This document shows positions 8,826 to 16,852 of a DNA stretch of 64,000 bases, one piece after another. The notes below the pieces were generated by a model. The model saw only the letters and a list, made by a program, of their open reading frames with translations, was not told the origin of the DNA and made no database searches. The DNA comes from Bdellovibrionales bacterium (GTDB lineage: Bacteria; Bdellovibrionota; UBA1018): contig JAFEAP010000020.1 in NCBI GenBank assembly GCA_018266355.1, positions 62,001 to 126,000 on the forward strand. The letters are read 5' to 3'. The translations under genes and the position numbers were made by a program. The stretch's first letter is position 1. Every line of letters begins with the position of its first letter.

Positions 8826-9110
8826 TTACTTCGAAGCGACGATTTCGGCCTTCGTCTTCTTCGCGAGCAGCGTGAGGCGGCTGATCTTGCGGGCCGCGCG
8901 GCCTTTCGGAATCGCGCCTTTGGACGCGGCCTTCGAGAGGGCGCGGATGGCTTCTTTGTAAGCTTCTTGAGCGGTCTTCACGTCGCCCTTGGCGATCGCC
9001 GACACGGCTCCGCGAACGGCCGATTTCGTGGCCGAGCGGTTCGCTTGGTTGAGGAGAGTGCGCTTCTTTTCGACGCGAGCGCGTTTCGTGGATTGACGGG
9101 TATTTGCCAT
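8826..9110 (-). CDS. rpsT: 30S ribosomal protein S20
   Basis: 94 residues, starting MANTRQSTKRARVEKKR and continuing RTLLNQANRSATKSAVRGAV. These are the basic N-terminal helix and the conserved core of bacterial S20, and the length is normal (about 85-95). S20 binds 16S rRNA and helps small-subunit assembly. It is transcribed alone on the minus strand from the promoter at 9176-9204 and ends at the bidirectional terminator at 8775. An AAAGG ribosome-binding site precedes the start. Confidence 0.97.
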   Translation of the reverse strand: MANTRQSTKRARVEKKRTLLNQANRSATKSAVRGAVSAIAKGDVKTAQEAYKEAIRALSKAASKGAIPKGRAARKISRLTLLAKKTKAEIVASK

Positions 9111-9175
9111 GATTGGCCTTTCATCACCGGGTCGGACCGAGAAAGACGGTCCTGAGAACGATCGGTTCGTCGACG

Positions 9176-9204
9176 GGGATACCGAAAAGGACGCTCCGGA
9201 TCAA
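9176..9204 (-). promoter_or_regulatory. sigma70-type promoter of rpsT
   Basis: On the minus strand TTGATC (9199-9204) and TATCCC (9176-9181) are separated by 17 bases. The predicted start of transcription is near 9169, giving a leader of about 60 bases before rpsT. Found by eye; no expression data. Confidence 0.5.
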
Positions 9205-9257
9205 GCCCGGAATGCGCGAAAAACCCCCAGCTCCTCGATTTAGCAGGCTTTTTCCGG

Positions 9258-10280
9258 TTAGCGGCCCGATTTCAAGCGTTCGACGTAGGCCGCGACCCCG
9301 TTTTCGAGCGAGGTGAACGGTTTCGTGAACCCCTGGTTCCGGAGGCGGTCCATCTTCGCTTCGGTGAAGTACTGATACCGTTCGCGGAGGGATTCCGGCG
9401 TCGGAACGAACTCGATCCGCTCGGGTTTGCCCATCGCGTGGAAAGTCGCGCGGACGAGGTCGAGGAAGGTCCGCGCCTTTCCGCTGCCGAGGTTATAGAC
9501 CCCGCGCCGGATCGGTTTTTCGAGGGCGAAGAAGAGGACGTCGACCACGTCCTCGACGAAGACGAAATCGCGGCTTTGTTCGCCGTCCTTGATTCCTTCT
9601 TTATGGCTCTGGAAGAGTTTCGCGCCTCCGGTGGCCAGGATCTGGCGGTAGGCGTGCAGGATCACGCTCGCCATCTTGCCTTTGTGGTCTTCGCCGTAGC
9701 CGTAGACGTTGAAGAACTTGAACCCGGCCCAGCTCGGAGGGACTGCGTCGGCTTCGCCGGCTCGGTCCCTTTCTTCCTGGGCGAACGCCCATTCGTCGAA
9801 CGCACGCTTCGACTCGCCGTAGGGATTCAGCGGTTTCAGTTTCGGCGTGAGCGTGTCGTCGTCGTCGTATCCGAATTCGCCCGCGCCGTAGGTCGCGGCC
9901 GAGGAGGCGTAGACGAAGGGGACTTTCCGCTTCGCGCAATACGCCCAAAGCCGCTTCGTATAATCGAGGTTCATCTTCGCGAGGTATTCCTCGTCGAGCT
10001 CCATCGTGTCCGTGCAGGCGCCGAGGTGGACGATCGCCGTGACGGGGGGGCGCTCGAGCCGTGCCGTCTCGGCCTCGAGCCAGTCGAAAAGTTTCTCGCG
10101 GTCCACGATCGTGCCGAAATCGAGTCCCGAGAGTTCCTTCCGCGCGGTGAAATAGGAGGGATCGTCGACGGAGACGAGCGGAATCTTCCGCGCGTTCGCC
10201 CGCTCGACGAAGCGCGCGCCGACGAAACCGCCGGCGCCGGTGACGAGGAGGGGACCCGTGAGTGCAGGAAGAAGAGTCAT
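9258..10280 (-). CDS. hldD: ADP-L-glycero-D-manno-heptose-6-epimerase
   Basis: 340 residues of the short-chain dehydrogenase/epimerase family. It has the NADP-binding GAGGFVG near residue 16, SSAATYG with the catalytic Ser region, YGESK with the catalytic Tyr and Lys, and FNVYGYGEDHKGKMASV, which is diagnostic for HldD. It makes the L,D-heptose precursor for LPS inner core. The next gene on the same strand (10291-10983) ends 10 bases upstream, so these minus-strand genes are probably one transcript. Together with lptD in this window it shows a true LPS-bearing cell. Length is slightly above the E. coli protein (310). Confidence 0.93.
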   Translation of the reverse strand: MTLLPALTGPLLVTGAGGFVGARFVERANARKIPLVSVDDPSYFTARKELSGLDFGTIVDREKLFDWLEAETARLERPPVTAIVHLGACTDTMELDEEYLAKMNLDYTKRLWAYCAKRKVPFVYASSAATYGAGEFGYDDDDTLTPKLKPLNPYGESKRAFDEWAFAQEERDRAGEADAVPPSWAGFKFFNVYGYGEDHKGKMASVILHAYRQILATGGAKLFQSHKEGIKDGEQSRDFVFVEDVVDVLFFALEKPIRRGVYNLGSGKARTFLDLVRATFHAMGKPERIEFVPTPESLRERYQYFTEAKMDRLRNQGFTKPFTSLENGVAAYVERLKSGR

Positions 10281-10290
10281 GGTGTTCGCC

Positions 10291-10983
10291 TTAGGTCTTG
10301 ATGTTGAACGGACTGAAGTCGGTGTCGCGATCGAAGAAATCCTCGTGCTCGGACTTCTTCAGGAAGGCGACGATCTTGTAGGTGAACGGGGTCATGACGA
10401 CTTCCCAGCCGACCTTGAGGAAGTAGTTCCCGACCAGGACCTTCAGGACGAGCGGCGTTTCCCAGATGCCGAGGAACGCGATCGGATAGAAGATCACCGA
10501 GTCGACCGCTTCGCCGACGATCGTCGATCCGATCGTGCGCATCCAGAGGTGCTTCCCCTCGGTCTTCACCTTCATCTTCGCCATCACGTACGAGTTCATG
10601 AACTCGCCGCAAAAATACGCGGTCAACGACGCGACGACGATTCGCCACGTCGAGCCGAACATCGTTTCGAGCGCGGCCTGGTTCGGCCAGATCGGCGAGG
10701 GTGGCATGCGGATAATGATCTCGGCCATGAAGCTCGCGTAGATCATCGCCGCGAATCCGGCCCAGACGATCTTTCGCGCCCGAGCGTATCCGTAAACTTC
10801 CGTCATGACGTCGCCGAAGACGTAGGAAAGAGGGAAGAAAAAAATGCCCGCTCCGAAAGTGAAGCCATGCCATTCGCAAACCTTCGCGGCGCCGATCAGG
10901 TTCGACGTGAGGAGGATCACGACGAAGGCGACCATCACGAAGTCGTAGTATTTGTAGGTGCGTTTCGTCTCGGTCGCGTTCAT
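10291..10983 (-). CDS. queuosine-precursor-transporter-type membrane protein (YhhQ/VUT family)
   Basis: 230 residues. The start at 10983 is used because it overlaps the upstream stop (ATGA). There are about six hydrophobic segments. Family hallmarks include LLTSNLIGAAKV, FFFPLSYVFGDVMTEVYGY, the FCGEFMNSYVMAKMK loop and RTIGSTIVGEAVDSVIFY. Characterised members (YhhQ/QPTR) import 7-cyano-7-deazaguanine for queuosine synthesis. No other queuosine genes are in the window, so the substrate is inferred from family only. Confidence 0.85.
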   Translation of the reverse strand: MNATETKRTYKYYDFVMVAFVVILLTSNLIGAAKVCEWHGFTFGAGIFFFPLSYVFGDVMTEVYGYARARKIVWAGFAAMIYASFMAEIIIRMPPSPIWPNQAALETMFGSTWRIVVASLTAYFCGEFMNSYVMAKMKVKTEGKHLWMRTIGSTIVGEAVDSVIFYPIAFLGIWETPLVLKVLVGNYFLKVGWEVVMTPFTYKIVAFLKKSEHEDFFDRDTDFSPFNIKT

Positions 10984-12389
10984 GCGGTGCCTTTCGCGAA
11001 GAAGTCGTGGGCGGCCGTCCAAACCGATGTCAGCTCCTCCGGTCCGAGCGCCGGGACCCGCGCCGCGTTTTCGGCGGACCGGGCGGCGGTGATCGAACGG
11101 ACGTAATTCGGGGATCTCATTCCCACGAGAACATAATCGAGTCCCGGGATCGAGCGGTAAATCCGGAGCGCGAGGAGACCGGGGTCGCGGTCTTCGGGCC
11201 GACGGTGACGGGCGAGCGTCGGGGCAGCTTCGACGAGTTTCGCGCGAAGGCGTTCACCGCGTTCGGCGGCCGCCTTCTCGCACCAGAGCTTCACCGAAAG
11301 CGTGAGAGCCGCCATCGCGTCGAAGTAACGGACGGTCGGAGGAGTCGGCGAAGCGGCGAGCTCGCGCAGATCCGGGTCGATCCGGCGGCGGAGGATCTCG
11401 CGCCACTGCTCGGGGTCGGTCACGTGTTTCAGCTGATCGCGCAGGCGATGCGCCCAGAGCGGAGCGAGCGTCTCGGAGGCCGCACCCGAACGGGAACGTT
11501 CGTGATTCGCGCGGACGAGGGTTTCGCTTTCTTCCGCGATCGCGACTTCGAGGGACCGGCGCACGGCCTCGTCGAGGTCGACGCGGTGATGGTCGGGGTA
11601 GGCGGCGAGCCGCCGGAGTCCGTCGGCCGTGATCGCGTCGAACGGTCGACGCGCGACGGTGGTCAGCCCGAACGCGCGTGCGGCGCGGAGGCACGTCGTC
11701 GTTTCGGTGCCGACCGACTGGGCGTTTTCCCACGCGGCCCCGGATTCGACGAGGTTGAAGGGGAACTCGATCCATCGGAACCGTCGGCGGTTCGCCGGAC
11801 GGCGCGCCGGCGGTGCGTCCGGAAGTTCGAGCGAGGGATCGTCCGACCGACCCTGGAAGAGCGGCGCGATCGCGAGCGCGTCCGGACTCTCCTTCGCGTA
11901 GGTGAAGGCCGCCGAAGCGACGCCGTAACCGGCGAGCACGCCGCGCGCGGCGAGCTCCTCGAGCGTGTCGAGCTCGCGGTGAAGGAGCGTGTAGAGACGG
12001 GCGTGGTCCCACTCGAGGTCGCGGAGCGCGAACTCGGGGTCGGCGACGAGGTAGTGCCACTCGATGCGGGGGTCGCGCGCGGTCGCGCCCGGGACGAGGT
12101 CTTGGAAACGGCCGCCGAAGCGCTCGGCGCTCCCGAGCGACCCGCGAACGAGGACCTTTACCGGGACGGCCGCGTATTCGGCGACGAGCGCGCCGATCAG
12201 TCGCGCCTTTTCGGAGAATCCCGCCGAAGACGAAACGCCGGCCCGCGCCTCGAAATCGCCGAGGTCGAAAAGGTCCACGCCGGCGACGAGCGCGTCACGG
12301 AGGGCTTCGCGGTGTTCCGCGCGCTCCGGATCGAGGCGGAGCATGCCGAATCCGAGGCCTTGGCGGGAGGAAAGGGGTGCGTCGACCAT
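10980..12389 (-). CDS. degenerate aldo/keto-reductase-like protein
   Basis: 469 residues. It follows the AKR barrel outline: GLGFGMLRLD at the start, GVDLFDLGDFE where the Asp-Tyr pair is expected, LDTLEELAARGVLAGYGVAS in the middle and GLDYVLVGMRSPNYV at the end. The catalytic Tyr position appears to be Glu, the Lys position Arg (VLVRGSLG), and the His position is not His (EWHYLVADP), so catalysis by the normal AKR route is unlikely. It is longer than usual (about 320) because of an insert near 310-400. Translationally coupled to the transporter downstream. Function unknown; a pseudoenzyme is my reading. Confidence 0.65.
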   Translation of the reverse strand: MVDAPLSSRQGLGFGMLRLDPERAEHREALRDALVAGVDLFDLGDFEARAGVSSSAGFSEKARLIGALVAEYAAVPVKVLVRGSLGSAERFGGRFQDLVPGATARDPRIEWHYLVADPEFALRDLEWDHARLYTLLHRELDTLEELAARGVLAGYGVASAAFTYAKESPDALAIAPLFQGRSDDPSLELPDAPPARRPANRRRFRWIEFPFNLVESGAAWENAQSVGTETTTCLRAARAFGLTTVARRPFDAITADGLRRLAAYPDHHRVDLDEAVRRSLEVAIAEESETLVRANHERSRSGAASETLAPLWAHRLRDQLKHVTDPEQWREILRRRIDPDLRELAASPTPPTVRYFDAMAALTLSVKLWCEKAAAERGERLRAKLVEAAPTLARHRRPEDRDPGLLALRIYRSIPGLDYVLVGMRSPNYVRSITAARSAENAARVPALGPEELTSVWTAAHDFFAKGTA

Positions 12390-12412
12390 GCTTTTCCGGC
12401 TATACCAAGCTC

Positions 12413-12862
12413 ATGTCGCCGCGACAAACGAAGACCGCGTCTTTTGACCGCCCGGCGCTCGCTCCGGAGCAGATCGAGAACCTGCGGAGGGGAGCGGAGC
12501 ATTTCAACGCGGGTCGTTTTTTCGAGGCCCATGAGGATTGGGAGATCCGGTGGCGCCACCTGCCGCCCGTCGAGCGGCCCCAAGTCCAGGCGGCGATTCT
12601 CGTTTGCGGCGTGTTCGTCCTGCTTGAAAAACGGAGGCTCGACCCGGCGATGCGTCTCGCGAAACTCGCCGTCGAGCGGTTCGCCGAGGCGGCCGCCCAG
12701 TCCGCGCTCCACGATTCGAAGGCCACGCTCCGGCTGCCCGACGCCGAGGACCGGATGCTTCGGGTCCTCGCGCGGATTCGGCTCGGTGAATCGGACGCGG
12801 ATCGGTTACGCTCGGAGGCGATCGGCTTGCGCGCGAATCTCGCGGACCGGGGGAAGGACTGA
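12413..12862 (+). CDS. DUF309-family protein
   Basis: 149 residues from ATG 12413, which avoids overlap with the divergent gene starting at 12389; an in-frame ATG at 12377 is the alternative. The core HFNAGRFFEAHEDWEIRWRHLP matches the DUF309 pattern (Gx-FNxGxFxEAHExxExxW), a small all-helical family with conserved Glu/His residues that may bind metal. Biochemical role not known. It is followed 4 bases later by the next gene and is probably co-transcribed with it. Confidence 0.8.
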   Translation: MSPRQTKTASFDRPALAPEQIENLRRGAEHFNAGRFFEAHEDWEIRWRHLPPVERPQVQAAILVCGVFVLLEKRRLDPAMRLAKLAVERFAEAAAQSALHDSKATLRLPDAEDRMLRVLARIRLGESDADRLRSEAIGLRANLADRGKD

Positions 12863-12866
12863 GAAG

Positions 12867-13289
12867 ATGGCCTCTCTGAGGTATTCCGAAACGAACTGCG
12901 ACATCGAGGAAAAGATCGAGGAGAAGGAAGCGACGGCTGCGGGCGGGTTCCGTGCGGTGACCGTTTCGATCGGCCTTTCCGCGGGCGCCTGGCAGGAGCT
13001 CGCGCGCGCGCTCGGGGAAATCGCGAATCGCGAAGGCAGCGAACTCCGCACGGATTTCCCGAAGGGTTGGACGATATTTTGGAAGATCCGCGACGGCGAT
13101 TCCCGGTTCTTCGTCGCGCACCCGGAAAAGGACCAGTGGGTGGCGACCCTCGCGGTCTCCGAATCCCATCTCGCGCGGATCCGCGAGGCGCTCGCTTCCG
13201 GATTCGAGGGCTCGCTCGCGGCGTTCGAAGCGGTGAGCCGGATGTCGAACGTCGAGGTCCTTACCCGGCTCCGGGAAGCGGCGGCTTGA
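12867..13289 (+). CDS. conserved-looking protein of unknown function
   Basis: 140 residues from ATG 12867 (purine-rich GAGAAG just upstream). There is no signal peptide or membrane segment. It has a short Glu-rich N-terminus, then an alternating alpha/beta pattern with FPKGWTIFWKIRDGDSRFFVAHPEKDQWVATLAV, which looks like an antiparallel sheet followed by two helices. No family recognised. Its place between the DUF309 gene and the response regulator suggests one transcription unit. The open frame extends far upstream of this start, but that part is antisense to the AKR-like gene and is not coding. Confidence 0.65.
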   Translation: MASLRYSETNCDIEEKIEEKEATAAGGFRAVTVSIGLSAGAWQELARALGEIANREGSELRTDFPKGWTIFWKIRDGDSRFFVAHPEKDQWVATLAVSESHLARIREALASGFEGSLAAFEAVSRMSNVEVLTRLREAAA

Positions 13290-13338
13290 TGCCGGAAGGG
13301 GGCTCGGCGGGGCGGGCGGGCGGTTCTGAAATAATCCT

Positions 13339-13752
13339 ATGAGCAAATCCGAGAAACCCCTGATTTTGATCCTCGAGGACGTCCCGGAACTCCGGGAGTG
13401 GTTGCGCTCCCTGATCGCCGCGAGCTACCCCGAGTGGCGGATTCGGACGGCGGGGTCGGCGACCGAGTTTCACCAGGCGATCGAGCGGGAACGGCCGAAA
13501 CTCGCGATCATGGACGAGGTGCTCGGGCCCGGGGAGGATTTGGCGAGCCTCCTGAAGGTCGCCGAAGGGGAGCTGATCCCGGTGGCCCTCATGACCGGAA
13601 TGGACCCGGCCCACCGAAACCCGACTCGATTACCGGCGGGTGTGCTGCGGCGCATGATTAAGCCGGATTGGGAATCCGGCAAGGGAACCGAGGGGTTTCT
13701 CAAACAAGTCGGTGAGGTAATCGCCTTGACGACCCGGGGCCCCATTGGATAA
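13339..13752 (+). CDS. single-domain response regulator (receiver)
   Basis: 137 residues covering one CheY-like receiver domain and no output domain. Hallmarks: acidic pair in LILEDVPELREW, probable phosphoacceptor Asp in KLAIMDEVLGPGED, Thr in VALMTGMD and Lys in RRMIKPDW. It starts 49 bases after the upstream gene. There is no kinase next to it; a histidine kinase is at 30936, but a link is not supported by position. The 3' end of this gene contains the promoter for rpsP. Confidence 0.85.
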   Translation: MSKSEKPLILILEDVPELREWLRSLIAASYPEWRIRTAGSATEFHQAIERERPKLAIMDEVLGPGEDLASLLKVAEGELIPVALMTGMDPAHRNPTRLPAGVLRRMIKPDWESGKGTEGFLKQVGEVIALTTRGPIG

Positions 13753-13755
13753 TGA
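13726..13755 (+). promoter_or_regulatory. sigma70-type promoter for the rpsP operon
   Basis: TTGACG (13726-13731) and TAATGA (13750-13755) with an 18-base spacer. It overlaps the last codons of the response regulator. Predicted transcription start is near 13762, about 34 bases before rpsP. Found by eye. Confidence 0.55.
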
Positions 13756-13795
13756 TTCACACACTTTAAAGTCTGTTCGAAAGGAACCTTCCCAA

Positions 13796-14035
13796 ATGTC
13801 CGTTAAGATTCGTCTTTCCCGCCACGGGGCCAAGAAAACCCCGATCTATTTCGTCGTCGCCACCGACTCCAGCTCCTGCCGCGACGGGGACTTCCTCGAG
13901 AAGCTCGGACAGTACCAGCCGAAAGCCGCGAAGCCGGCCGACAAGCTGAAAGTGAACCGCGAAGCGGTCGCCGCCTGGATCGCCAAGGGCGCCCAACCTA
14001 CGAGAACGGTTGGACAACTCCTCAAAATTAAGTGA
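13796..14035 (+). CDS. rpsP: 30S ribosomal protein S16
   Basis: 79 residues starting MSVKIRLSRHGAKKTPIYFVV, the classical S16 N-terminus, with FLEKLGQYQPKA and VAAWIAKGAQPTRTVGQLL following; normal length. The start at 13796 is chosen from this and from the upstream AAGGAACC. First gene of a conserved ribosome/tRNA operon (rpsP-khpA-trmD-rplS order). S16 is needed for 30S assembly. Confidence 0.97.
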   Translation: MSVKIRLSRHGAKKTPIYFVVATDSSSCRDGDFLEKLGQYQPKAAKPADKLKVNREAVAAWIAKGAQPTRTVGQLLKIK

Positions 14036-14060
14036 AAATTTTAGGTGAGTCGAAAGGCTC

Positions 14061-14092
14061 CTGAGGGTCGCACGTTCAAGCGTGCCTCTCAG
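14061..14092 (+). promoter_or_regulatory. hairpin in the rpsP-khpA intergenic region
   Basis: Outer stem CTGAG (14061-14065) with CTCAG (14088-14092), and inner stem GCACG (14070-14074) with CGTGC (14081-14085) around a TTCAAG loop. There is no T-run after it, so it is more likely an RNA-processing or attenuation element than a terminator. It is 25 bases after rpsP. Confidence 0.4.
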
Positions 14093-14119
14093 TAAGGCAC
14101 CCGTGTGTCTTAACGTCTG

Positions 14120-14185
14120 AGCAGTGCAGAGCAGTGGATACGTGCAGTGAAGCAGTAGCTAGTTGAAGCAGCACCCGTGGAGCAG
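14120..14185 (+). repeat. clustered GCAG repeats in the khpA leader
   Basis: Six copies of a (A/T)GCAG core (starting 14120, 14130, 14143, 14151, 14167, 14181), four of them extended to GCAGTR, sit in the 66 bases before khpA. Base composition here differs from the neighbouring genes, and the stretch is not coding in a way I can support. It could be a binding site array for an RNA-binding protein. Confidence 0.4.
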
Positions 14186-14192
14186 ACACGTT

Positions 14193-14444
14193 ATGACCTC
14201 ACCGACCAGCGAACTCGCCAAGCTCATCGATATGATCGCGCGCGCCCTCGTGGATAAACCCGACGAAGTCAGCGTGAACGAAGTCGTCGGCGAAAACACG
14301 ACGGTTCTCGAATTGAAAGTCGCGAAGGACGATCTCGGTAAAATCATCGGGAAGCAGGGGCGCACGGCCCGCTCGATCCGCACCGTCCTGAACGGCGCCT
14401 CGACGAAGTTGAAGAAGCGCACCGTCCTCGAAATCATCGAATAA
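14193..14444 (+). CDS. khpA: KH-domain RNA-binding protein KhpA
   Basis: 83 residues from ATG 14193, a single type-II KH domain: [18 protein letters not shown], then [25 protein letters not shown] with the RNA-binding GKQG loop. KhpA (YlqC) is a small global RNA-binding protein usually encoded next to rpsP, as here. The gap of 157 bases after rpsP is unusually long for this operon. A ribosome-binding site is not obvious; the bases before the start are GACACGTT. Confidence 0.9.
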   Translation: MTSPTSELAKLIDMIARALVDKPDEVSVNEVVGENTTVLELKVAKDDLGKIIGKQGRTARSIRTVLNGASTKLKKRTVLEIIE

Positions 14445-14537
14445 GGTGCCGGCTCGTCCGACTCTCGGTTCGTTCGCGGGGTTCGAGCTGTTCTGGCGCG
14501 CCTTGCTTTTCTAGCCGTCCCCGGCGAAACATGCGCC

Positions 14538-15263
14538 GTGACGTTCCACTTCCTCACCCTCTTTCCGTCCGCCTTCGGTTCGGTGCTTTCGGCTTCTTTG
14601 CTCGGGAAAGCCGCGGAAAAGGGACTCGTGCGCTATAACGTCCACGACATCCGCGCCCACGCGAAGGACAAGCACCGCACGGCCGACGAAACGCCTTACG
14701 GCGGCGGAGAAGGCATGCTGATCAAAGCCGACGTGCTTTACGCGGCTTGGAAGACGGTCCTTCCCGTGCCCGGTCCGCGCGCGCGCACGATCCTGCTTTC
14801 TCCCCAAGGACCGCGTTTCGACGCTGCGAAGGCGAAGGAACTCGCGAAGTACGACGAGATCGTTTTCGTGTGCGGTCACTACGAGGGCGTCGACGAGCGA
14901 TTCATCGAACACTGCGTGGACGAGGAGCTCTCGATCGGCGATTACGTCCTCACGGGCGGCGAACTGCCGGCGATGGTGGTCGCCGACGCGGTCGCGCGAT
15001 GGGTTCCCGGCGTGGTCGGAAAAGAAGGATCGGTCGCGAAGGACAGCCTTGAGGGCGGACTCTTGAAGTATCCCCAGTACACGCGCCCCGCGGAATTCGA
15101 AGGACGGAAAGTGCCCGACGTGCTCACGAGCGGAAATCACGGCGAGATCGAGAAGTGGCGCCGGAACCAGTCGATCGAGCGCACGAAGCGGAAGCGCCCG
15201 GACCTTTACGCCGAATGGACGAAGGCGAACGAGACGAAAAAGCGCGGAGGCCGCGATGGATAA
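14538..15263 (+). CDS. trmD: tRNA (guanine37-N1)-methyltransferase
   Basis: 241 residues from a GTG start (MTFHFLTLFP). It has the TrmD signatures TPYGGGEGMLIKADVL, VFVCGHYEGVDERFIEHCVDEE, SIGDYVLTGGELPAM and PDVLTSGNHGEIEKWR. TrmD methylates G37 of tRNAs to prevent frameshifting, using SAM bound in a trefoil knot. rimM, which normally lies between khpA and trmD, is absent: only 93 bases separate them. The 3' end overlaps the next gene by 8 bases. Confidence 0.96.
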   Translation: MTFHFLTLFPSAFGSVLSASLLGKAAEKGLVRYNVHDIRAHAKDKHRTADETPYGGGEGMLIKADVLYAAWKTVLPVPGPRARTILLSPQGPRFDAAKAKELAKYDEIVFVCGHYEGVDERFIEHCVDEELSIGDYVLTGGELPAMVVADAVARWVPGVVGKEGSVAKDSLEGGLLKYPQYTRPAEFEGRKVPDVLTSGNHGEIEKWRRNQSIERTKRKRPDLYAEWTKANETKKRGGRDG

Positions 15264-16038
15264 GCGGATCGGGCTCGTCCTCGGCTTCGGTCTCGTGATT
15301 CTTTCCGCGTGTTCCCACGCGCCGAAGAGCGGGCGGGCGTCGACGCCTTCGACGGAGAAAACGGATTCGAAGCTCGAATCGGCCGCGGACAAAGCGGTCG
15401 AAAAAACGGAGGAAGACGAGAAACGCGCCCCGGCGATCCAGCGCGAGATGAACGCTCTCTTTTTCCGCGGAAAAGAGGAAAATCCCGGAGGGCTCGACGC
15501 GTTTTCCGCCGAGCGGATCCAGGAACTCGAAATCGCCCTCTCGCAGTCGGATCGGCCGGCGATCCGGTATTTCCTCGAGAATCGCGAATTCTTTGACCGC
15601 GTCGAAGACTCGGGCGGCGGATTCCGCGTGGTCGCGAACGCGAAGCGGCTCGTCCCGTTCCGTTGGACGAAGGCCGGTCGCCGGAAACTTTTCGCGATGG
15701 ATACCCAGCGTGTGAAGGAGATGATCGCCCATCCCTGCTTTTCGGCCCTCGAGGACTGCGGCGAACTCTCGAGCGACGGGGAGGAGAACACCGTACTCCT
15801 CGACGAGTGGGTAAAGAAATACTCCGAAAAAGAGTTCGAATCCGCGCGCGAGAAGATCTTGCGGAACTACCTCGCCGTGCTCGCGAAATACAAGAAACGG
15901 GTCTCGAAGGGCCTGCCCCTGAAGGCCGCCGAGAAGGCCTCGGGCAAGGCGGTCACGAACCGGGAAAAACGGGCGATCGCCGCGGCCCAGCTCGTCGAAA
16001 GCCATATCCGTGGCGTGGAATCCCTTTTAAAGGATTGA
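15256..16038 (+). CDS. lipoprotein of unknown function inside the trmD operon
   Basis: 260 residues. The signal peptide ends in the lipobox LSAC (Cys19), followed by a Ser/Thr/Lys-rich linker and a helical, highly charged body. Lys/Glu-rich helices at the C-terminus (KYSEKEFESAREKILRNYL) suggest coiled-coil character. No family recognised. It overlaps trmD by 8 bases, so it is translationally coupled. A lipoprotein in a ribosome/tRNA operon is not the standard arrangement and may be lineage specific. Confidence 0.75.
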   Translation: MDKRIGLVLGFGLVILSACSHAPKSGRASTPSTEKTDSKLESAADKAVEKTEEDEKRAPAIQREMNALFFRGKEENPGGLDAFSAERIQELEIALSQSDRPAIRYFLENREFFDRVEDSGGGFRVVANAKRLVPFRWTKAGRRKLFAMDTQRVKEMIAHPCFSALEDCGELSSDGEENTVLLDEWVKKYSEKEFESAREKILRNYLAVLAKYKKRVSKGLPLKAAEKASGKAVTNREKRAIAAAQLVESHIRGVESLLKD

Positions 16039-16135
16039 GCCGAAAATAACGCATTGCGTCTAATCTTCGCCTGGTTCCGGTCGTCGGTCGCGATGCTTGA
16101 GTTTGGCTCTCTGCTTTGCTAAACCCTGATCCTCT

Positions 16136-16717
16136 GTGAATGCACCGGTCTATGTCGCTCTCTTGCACTATCCCATGCGGAATCGCACGGGGGAGCAGGT
16201 GGCGACGGCGGTGACGAACCTCGATATCCACGATATCTCGCGTTCGTGTCGGACCTACGGGGTGAAGCGATATTTCATCGTGACTCCCGTAACCGAGCAG
16301 CACCGGGTGGTCGGTCGGATTCTCACTCACTGGAGCAGCGAGAAGAGTCGCGAGTGGCACCCGGATCGTTTCGAAGCCTTGGCGCGCGTTCAGCTCGTCC
16401 TCGATTTCGAAGCGGTGAAAGCGGAGATCTTCTCGAAGCACGGCGAGCAGCCTGAAGTGGTGCTCACCGAAGCGAGACCGATGCCGAATACGGTCGCTTA
16501 CGCCGATTACCGACGTGAGCTCGAGAGCCCCGAACGAACGAAGCCGGTCTTGATCGTCTTCGGAACCGGGTGGGGATATTCGGACGTCTTTTTTCCCGAG
16601 GTGCACCGGATCCTGGCCCCGGTGCACGGGCCGAAAGACGATCCCGACGGAGAGTATAACCACCTTTCCGTTCGGGCCGCGGCGGCGATCGTTTTGGACC
16701 GGCTTTTCGGTCGTTAA
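16136..16717 (+). CDS. SAM-dependent RNA methyltransferase (SPOUT-type, PF09936-like)
   Basis: 193 residues from GTG 16136. It starts VYVALLHYPMRNRTGEQVATAVTNLDIHDISRS and has LIVFGTGWGYSDVF and EYNHLSVRAAAAIVLDRLFG at the end, the knot-forming motifs of the SPOUT family seen in Thermotoga TM1570-like proteins. Such proteins are often encoded beside trmD, as here, which supports a tRNA or rRNA target. Exact substrate unknown. A 97-base gap precedes it. Confidence 0.82.
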   Translation: MNAPVYVALLHYPMRNRTGEQVATAVTNLDIHDISRSCRTYGVKRYFIVTPVTEQHRVVGRILTHWSSEKSREWHPDRFEALARVQLVLDFEAVKAEIFSKHGEQPEVVLTEARPMPNTVAYADYRRELESPERTKPVLIVFGTGWGYSDVFFPEVHRILAPVHGPKDDPDGEYNHLSVRAAAAIVLDRLFGR

Positions 16718-16800
16718 AGATCGCCTCTCGGGTAACCGGCTCTCGTCCAGCGCGTTCGCGCATCCGACGGAGAGTGGCAAGCGCGCCGGAGTAAAAAACA

Positions 16801-16831
16801 GACCGAGTCGTCCTTACGGACGGGGTCGGTC
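16801..16831 (+). promoter_or_regulatory. hairpin in the rplS leader
   Basis: Outer stem GACCGA (16801-16806) with TCGGTC (16826-16831), and inner stem CGTCC (16809-16813) with GGACG (16818-16822) around TTAC. It ends 21 bases before the rplS start and just upstream of the GAAAAGAAAG ribosome-binding region. It could be a leader for ribosomal-protein feedback; this is not established. Confidence 0.4.
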
Positions 16832-16852
16832 TCGAAAAGAAAGCAGTCTTTC

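Noticed and set aside
11007..12866. A long plus-strand frame in front of the 140-residue gene at 12867
   Set aside because: It is antisense to the AKR-like gene and in a shadow frame to the DUF309 gene; no ribosome-binding site or domain.
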